From assembly GCA_008000375.1 (NCBI GenBank), contig SMOI01000150.1:1-64000 (forward strand): a stretch of DNA of 64,000 nucleotides, written 5' to 3'. Shown one piece after another: positions 58,294 to 64,000 of this stretch. This DNA is from Poteriospumella lacustris (taxonomy: Eukaryota > Sar > Chrysophyceae > Chromulinales > Dinobryaceae). How positions within the stretch are numbered: the stretch's first letter is position 1; each line of letters begins with the position of its first letter. Both the position numbers and the translations under genes were made by a program. Below the pieces are notes generated by a model that made no database searches, was not told the DNA's origin, and saw only the letters and a list, made by a program, of their open reading frames with translations.

Positions 58294-60491
58294 TTACGGC
58301 CCTTGCACAGTTGGGGGGCCAACTGTGGATGGCTGTGACTGCTGCTGCAGCTGCTGCTGCGGTTGTGGCTGTGGCAGCGCTGGAGGCTGGGTCCCCACTG
58401 GCACTGGGTTCAGCCCCATCGGGGGGTTGGTCATCCCAGGTGCAGCAGATCCTGTGGCCATCGTCGACATCGCTTGTACCTGCTGCGGTGCAGGTACCAT
58501 CTGCTGCTGCGATCCTGGCCCCATCTGCTGCTGTTGCGGTACCATCTGCTGCTGCGATCCTGGCCCCATCTGCTGCTGCAATCCTGGCTGCACCATCTGC
58601 TGCTGCGATCCAGGCTGCACCATCTGCTGCTGTGATCCCGGCACCATCTGCTGCTGTTGCGGTATCATCTGCTGCTGTGATCCCGGCATCATCTGCTGTT
58701 GCGTTCCGGGTACCATGTGCTGCTGTTGCTGCCCCATCTGCGGTCCGTTTGGATACCCTTGAGATGGAGGCATGTATGTCCGCTGTGGCTGCGACTGTGA
58801 CTGCTGGGGAAGACCCGACGACATGACATACGATGTCTGGGGTGGCATCCCATAGAGCGGCTGCCCTGTCGTTGGCTGCATCTTCATGCCTGACTGCATC
58901 GACTGCGCTTGAAGCTGACCAGAAGGACCTGCACCCATGGGGCCGCGATGCATTTGTGCCATTGCAGCATGTTGGCCGCCGTGCTGCGCCATTACTTGTT
59001 GTTGTTGCTGCTGTTGTTGCTGCTGGTGCTGTTGTTGTTGCTGCATCGATAACTGTGAAGGTGCCATTCCCTGCGACTGCTGTTGGTGCATCTGGTACAA
59101 GCCATGCTGCGGCATGGAAGAATACGCTGATGATGGAGCGCCGTACTGCATACCAACTGGTACGGGCATAGCCTGTGGTTGCATAGGTTTCGACTGCTGC
59201 TGCTGCTGTTGTTGCTGCTGCATCGCCAATTGCTGCTGACTCGGTGGCATCGACTGTGCGTTGGCGTTACCCTGCTGAGGCCCCGCATAACCCCCAGGAT
59301 TGGCCATCATCGATTGCTGGTGCTGCATCATGTAGTAATATTGTTGTGATGATGAGGACGCGACTTGCTGAGGCTGCTGCTGGTGCTGTCCCGGATATCC
59401 ATGCTGCGCGCCGTATGGCATTCCCACTGGAGCTGCAACGGACGATTGCGCTGTCATAGGCTTTGATTGCTGTTGCATTTGCATTGGCATTGGTTGCTGT
59501 CCCCCACGTTGCATGGCTTGTGGATTCATGGTTCCATGTGGCATCTGCTGCATCATCCCTGGTACCGCACCGGCATATCCAGGTGTCGACATCATCGACT
59601 GTTGGTGCTGCATCATGTAGTAGTTCTGGGCATTCGGGGCCATGCCATTTGGCATCGCATTGGCGGGCATGTTGTTCACGGCCATCGCTCCTCCCGGGTT
59701 ACCAGGATACCCCGCTGGTGCCATATGATTGCCGGGCATCCGCTGATGCATTGGCGCACCCTGTGTCGAGTTTGGATGTGCGTACATCATATGCTGCGCA
59801 TTCATCGGTTGTCCGTTCATTGGCGCGCTACCCATTCCTGGATGTGTGCTTGGATAGGTACCACCAACTGCTGTAGGATACGGAGCGTTGCCGCCTGGCA
59901 TCGGTCGCTGCTGATTGCTGAGAGACTGCGCTTGTTGCATATGTGAGCTGGATTGGACGGCAGCCTTCGAAGAATCAGCAGCCTTCGATGCTACTGTATT
60001 AGGCCCTGGAAATGCAACAGTGACATTGTCAATGAAACATGCTCGGGGAAGAAGAGAAAACAAGATCAAGAGACTCCTACACTTACCAGTTTTTCCATCA
60101 GTGCGACTGGACTTGGTACGATTCACGTGCGCCTGCGCAATTCTTGCCAACGTGCCCAATGACTCATTGAGTTTCCGTTTCTGTATGCAATCACTCATCA
60201 TGTTAGAAACCAAGCGACCGCAAAACCGGTCGATGCCACTTCGCCTTACCAGTCGGATGTGTTGCTCAACATCCCCTTTCGGGATGTCACTCGGGTTGGA
60301 AGTTTTTTCTGTGAATGAATCAAAAGCAGAAATATCAGACACAACATGAGGTGATGGCCTATTTGTATAGCACAACACACACCTGCTTTTTCTAACAACT
60401 TGGCCCATTCGTTGAGGAGCTTCTCACTCTCTTTCAAACGAAGGTCGATGTCTTGCGAAGTATAAGTACCAATGTTTGGTACTGCAGACAT
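58294..60491 (-). CDS. Gln/Met/Pro-rich low-complexity protein, putative transcription coactivator
   Basis: Four exons, 60491-60383, 60308-60250, 60180-60087 and 60005-58294 (657 aa), all in phase. The first ~95 residues form charged helices (DIDLRLKESEKLLNEWAKLL, then KRKLNESLGTLARIAQAH) and are the only ordered part. The remaining ~560 residues are Gln, Met, Pro, Gly, Ala and Tyr-rich with poly-Gln runs and a tandem array of PGSQQQM-type units near the C-terminus. The composition is prion-like, as in Mediator and chromatin coactivator subunits. The helical head was not matched to a family, so the coactivator role is inference from composition. Confidence 0.75.
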
Positions 60492-62567
60492 GGTCGGAAG
60501 ATAACAATCACCCTCAAGATTCTATTGCTCTATTGCTATTGTATCCAGTTGATTTCAATTTTATATCTCCCGGTGCTCTGCTGTTGATGATGGTTGAAAG
60601 ATGGCGGCCGGCTGCACAAGCAGCGGAGCAGTCTTCCAGCACACTCGAGTCGAGACACCGCTGTCGGGCTGGCAGATGTGTGGCACCGACCGCTGGAAAC
60701 TGAAACGCCCAATGTTCGAGTGCCGACGGGTGAGAAGAACAACCCGGAGGACGAACTGTCGACTAAATTCCAGACTTTCGTGATGGTCTTATGAAGTTCA
60801 GTTTGCGTAAAGAAGTTTGTGTACGTAACCCATAGCAGTGCAAGAAACAAAGCATACAGTCTACGTCATTGAAATTCCGCATTACAGTCGACAGAAATGA
60901 AGACACCCACCACACGATGAAAATCGATGCGTGAGTGGCGTGGCGCAAGTATGGAAACCTCCTTGTGTAAATCAATGCATGCTAATATTTGATTTGAGAG
61001 TGACTACGAAAGAAACTTTCGTGCCAGCTTCTCTTCGATCAGAACATCAAACCGGTCTTGTGCGACCACCACGAATTGACCACCGTACGCGCTTCCGTAC
61101 TCTCCAGAAGCGATAGGCAGCATGACCATGCTCATGCGAGCACAGCAAAGATAGGCGTATATCACCTAACAACGGCTAAAGCAGGCAATCCCCACTGATA
61201 AGTGAGTGATCCGCCACGAACACCAACCCGTGCGGCACAAACCATTTCAAATCCAGATATGCGGGTAATTATTTCTTCTGAGACAAAGAAACCTTAAACC
61301 CCGATACAGCGGCCAACGATCGATGATCCCAGACGTGTTCTTTGCGAAGGAAACCGTCGTTTCGTTCTTCGGAGATGGTACGCCACCAATGGAGCCCTTG
61401 CTCCTTCAAAACATCGCACTTGCTCCTTCAAAACAGCGGTGATGAGAGGACGAAAAACTCCTAACCCACAGCGGAGTCCATAATAGGCAAGCAAGAAAAA
61501 CTGGCGAGTTCGTCCGACAAGCCTATGTCTTTCAAGTTACTTGAACAAATCGACGCAAAAAACGTTTGGCGAGCCTTTCCGACAAGAACAGAGTCTCGAA
61601 ATAACTGAACCACGGAACCAACAAGGAAATCCACTGACCAAAGCGGACCAAGCTGCAAACATCCAACGCGACGAAATCTAATTGCGCTCCATCTCCTGGC
61701 GCGAATTGCAGGGTACAAGAGGTGGAATGTGGGCGCATGCTGTCTGTCAGAGGATGGTGGCCCCAGTCGCAAAATGCAAGGAACCAGCTGAATGAAGGAT
61801 ATACTGAATCTCAATTATCCTTGACGAACAACAAAGAAGAAGCGACCACAACAAAACATTGGGCAAAGGGCATGTTGCCACAAGCTATTGATGCTGCTCC
61901 TATGACTGCCCCTCGCAGAGCTGTTCAATGGTGTTGTTACCCATTGCGGTTGCTTTAGATGCTTTGAAAGGAAAAATCCTTAGGCCTAGCAGCTGCAAAT
62001 ATCTGATTCTTGAGTGAAAGGCAAGACCACAAGACCACACGACCGCTGTTGCTTTGGGAAGTAATCTCCTGATCATCGTCATGGCTGTGTGGCCAGAAAC
62101 ATACAGTGATGAAAGATAGTCGTTCTGCCGGTTTTACGGTTTCACCTTTGCAGAGGAGTTAGACAGTTTTCCGGTCACCCAACCAACATCTCGGAATTGT
62201 GTCGACTCGAATACACGCATTGCTTTTTACCATACGTGTCCGCGACGCAGTTTATAAGAGATATGACCAAATTTTTAGAGGCCGTGGGCCGACTTCATGA
62301 TTCTTCTATTATTCCCTCACTTCATTCAACACCATCATCGCTTTCATCACTTGCTAACTAACGTACGATAATGTTTTCTGATACTAACAAAACAATGTGG
62401 TTTGTTCGTCCCTCCCCTTGATCCGCAATCCCTAGCTTTGGTGATATTTCGATGATTTCACGTTCCTCATTTCGTATCACCATCGCCGAGCAATTTTGAA
62501 GCGACTGCCAATGTGCATACATTCAAATCATATTTGTATTTGGATACAATCAGTTCAGCAAATTGAA
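60492..62567. other. 2.1 kb intergenic region
   Basis: No supported gene. A 17-mer (CTTGCTCCTTCAAAACA) occurs twice at 61397-61436, 23 nt apart. Open frames are short and unlike known proteins. The promoter of the Gln-rich gene should lie at its left end. Confidence 0.6.
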
Positions 62568-62882
62568 ATGATGAGTTCTCTCTTGCTTGCTCTGTCGGTG
62601 TCAGGACTCTTTGTGGGAGTTGCGGCAAGGACTTCGGCCCAAGTAACTCGTGATATTGCTATTGCCGGATTGATCGTAGCGGGTATCACATTTCTCATGG
62701 CTTGTTTGATGTGCATGGCTGGAGCTGGAATAGGCGTCCTGCGAATGTTAGAAGATCGTACAGGCCACCACCGCGACAACAACGATCGCAACAGCCGCGG
62801 TGGCAATGACGGTAACCGTGGCGGCTCTGGTTTAGAAGATGGCAACGGTGGAATGGGAGTACGACCAGGTAATACAGTGTAA
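62568..62882 (+). CDS. Small two-helix membrane protein (hypothetical)
   Basis: 104 aa from the ATG at 62568; an alternative in-frame ATG lies at 62511. Two hydrophobic helices (SLLLALSVSGLFVGVAA and IAIAGLIVAGITFLMACLMC) are joined by a short polar loop (RTSAQVTRD). The ~45-residue tail is Gly/Asn/Asp/Arg-rich, repeated in style. The hydrophobic pattern and the clean stop suggest a real gene, but there is no homology to support it. Function unknown. Confidence 0.45.
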   Translation: MMSSLLLALSVSGLFVGVAARTSAQVTRDIAIAGLIVAGITFLMACLMCMAGAGIGVLRMLEDRTGHHRDNNDRNSRGGNDGNRGGSGLEDGNGGMGVRPGNTV

Positions 62883-63078
62883 CAATGCTCTATTGGAAAA
62901 AGATAAGAGGCATCTTTTATAGCGTCCATGTCAGCCTCAGCCTTGGTGTAGCCATCTGTTCGTTGTAAGCAATAATTACATGTATGGGATTCATGACCAA
63001 CACTACCACTTACTCGTTTCGCTAACTACATGGAAAACTATGTATTTGATTCAACCTACCGACAAAATTGAAAGATTT

Positions 63079-64000
63079 TTATCTCGTCGCAATGTACCAC
63101 AATGAGTTTGTACGGCTGTGCCCGTTGGCACCGGCGTGGTCAAACACGGTGTCATTCAACGTTGTCATCCCATCCCAAGCTTCTTTCCAGCGCCCAATCG
63201 TTGCCATGCTAGTGTAAACTAGGACTGACCATCCTTCAGACACGCATCCTACAAATATTTCACATATTACTCCCAATGAACTACTGTAAGTTGGGAAACA
63301 AAGGAAGAGTGGTGTACCTGGATCTGCTTCACATGATTTTTGAAAGAAGGGCAACATTTCTTCCACCCAATTGACATCGTCACGTTGCTCAGACGCAACA
63401 GTAATCGGAAGCAACTACAAACATAATATTGTTCGAATTGAAACACTACCGCACCAATATCAAACCGAAGTGCTCATACCTGAATTCCATAGGATTTCCA
63501 CTCTTCATTACCGAACCATGTTTGCTCCTGAGCCAACATTGACCAAATCATTCCAACAATACGTGGCTCATAGGTATCCGGGTAAATTCGGGCCACATCC
63601 TTTGTTCCAGGCTTCTGCACATGCCAATACGTCTTCGCGGATCGTATTTCTGTCGCCATCAACAAACGACCCATATCTTGAATGCGAAGAGCATTATCGG
63701 CTTTCACACGGGTTTCTTCCAGTGCAGACATCAGCGCATGGAGTTGCTTATTGTCACCACCAAGTCTGGTCGCCACCCCTTTCACGTGATCCACGGTGAC
63801 CGACAAATTGGCAATTTCTTGCAAATACCCGTCATGAAGAGCATTTCCAAACAAGGCAATGGCTTCATAGGCAGCGATGGCTTCCGAGACAGACTCTTGA
63901 TTGCGACCGTTGGGATAAGGACGTTGACCAATGGTGACAACACCACTCGCCCATGAAAATCCCAAGTACCAATCTTTGTGTCGCCACGTTGGGAAAAACT
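63079..64000 (-). CDS. GH81 endo-1,3-beta-glucanase, C-terminal part (cut by window edge)
   Basis: Three exons visible on the - strand: from beyond 64000 to 63480, 63414-63318, and 63248-63079. The 5' part lies outside the window. The enzyme cleaves beta-1,3-glucan such as laminarin or callose. Catalytic-domain blocks of family 81 are clear: WYLGFSWASG, GRNQESVSEAIAAYEAIAL, GRLLMATEIRSAKTYWHV and GMIWSMLAQEQTWFG, which then splice to LPITVASEQRD. The C-terminus SRTNSLWYIATR is also typical. The Glu in GRNQES is the family's proposed catalytic-region residue. The last intron (63317-63249) is 69 nt, a multiple of three and free of stops, so retention would only insert 23 residues. A signal peptide cannot be judged from this window. 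Confidence 0.87.

Noticed and set aside
60246-60491. 81-codon frame reading through the first intron of the Gln-rich gene
   Set aside because: Intron read-through; the spliced version continues in phase for 657 codons.
1-64000. tRNA, rRNA, snRNA, CRISPR, retroelement polymerase or integrase genes
   Set aside because: I looked for B-box-like GGTTCGA motifs with cloverleaf context, U6-like sequence, regular spacer-repeat arrays and reverse transcriptase motifs by eye and saw none; a covariance-model scan could still find something missed.

Overview
This is about 64 kb of nuclear DNA from a microbial eukaryote. Genes lie on both strands and are interrupted by short GT-AG introns of roughly 45-110 nt. 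The recognised families are eukaryotic: p115/Uso1, TIM21, NDUFS5, dolichol kinase, nocturnin, Fcf2, ARMC6 and a GT61 glycosyltransferase. I lean towards a stramenopile, perhaps a plastid-bearing one. The reasons are a membrane-bound CHASE-type hybrid histidine kinase, a secreted 'PT-repeat' surface protein, a GH81 beta-1,3-glucanase, and a stand-alone NFACT-R protein with a presequence that could be bipartite. No single gene proves this, so the taxon is an inference.

Layout, left to right. Positions 1-5672 have no credible gene; the + strand is T/C-rich to about 4.56 kb and A/G-rich after that. 5673-9706 (-) holds a secreted purple acid phosphatase and ornithine decarboxylase. 10295-14005 (+) holds a mucin-like type I membrane protein and ARMC6. 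After a 2.1 kb gap, 16130-19260 (+) encodes a CHASE hybrid histidine kinase. 22305-24250 (-) is a GT61 glycosyltransferase, divergent from a nocturnin-like phosphatase (24748-26241, +). 26441-28154 (-) is an unrecognised helical protein. NDUFS5 (28587-28909, +) converges on a very long p115/Uso1 golgin (29218-36295, -), which is followed on the same strand by an inositol-pentakisphosphate 2-kinase (36628-38067).

The most unusual part is 38479-46499. Two paralogous two-transmembrane proteins with large ectodomains stand tail to tail. Their coding 3' ends are identical at DNA level for 450 bp and form an inverted repeat around a 1.27 kb spacer, while the rest of the two genes has diverged strongly. 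One copy has an intron that the other lacks.

The right part carries TIM21 (+), a vWA-domain protein (+), dolichol kinase (-), an NFACT-R protein (+), a small leucine-rich protein (-), Fcf2 (-), an F-box/sulfotransferase fusion (+), a Gln/Met/Pro-rich protein (-), a possible small membrane protein (+), and the 3' end of a GH81 glucanase (-) cut by the window edge.

Most genes are housekeeping or secretory-pathway functions and are not evidently a cluster. Dolichol kinase, GT61 and p115 all act in the ER-Golgi glycosylation and trafficking route. TIM21 and NDUFS5 are mitochondrial. The spliced models were made by hand from splice-site phase, and every junction reported keeps the reading frame.
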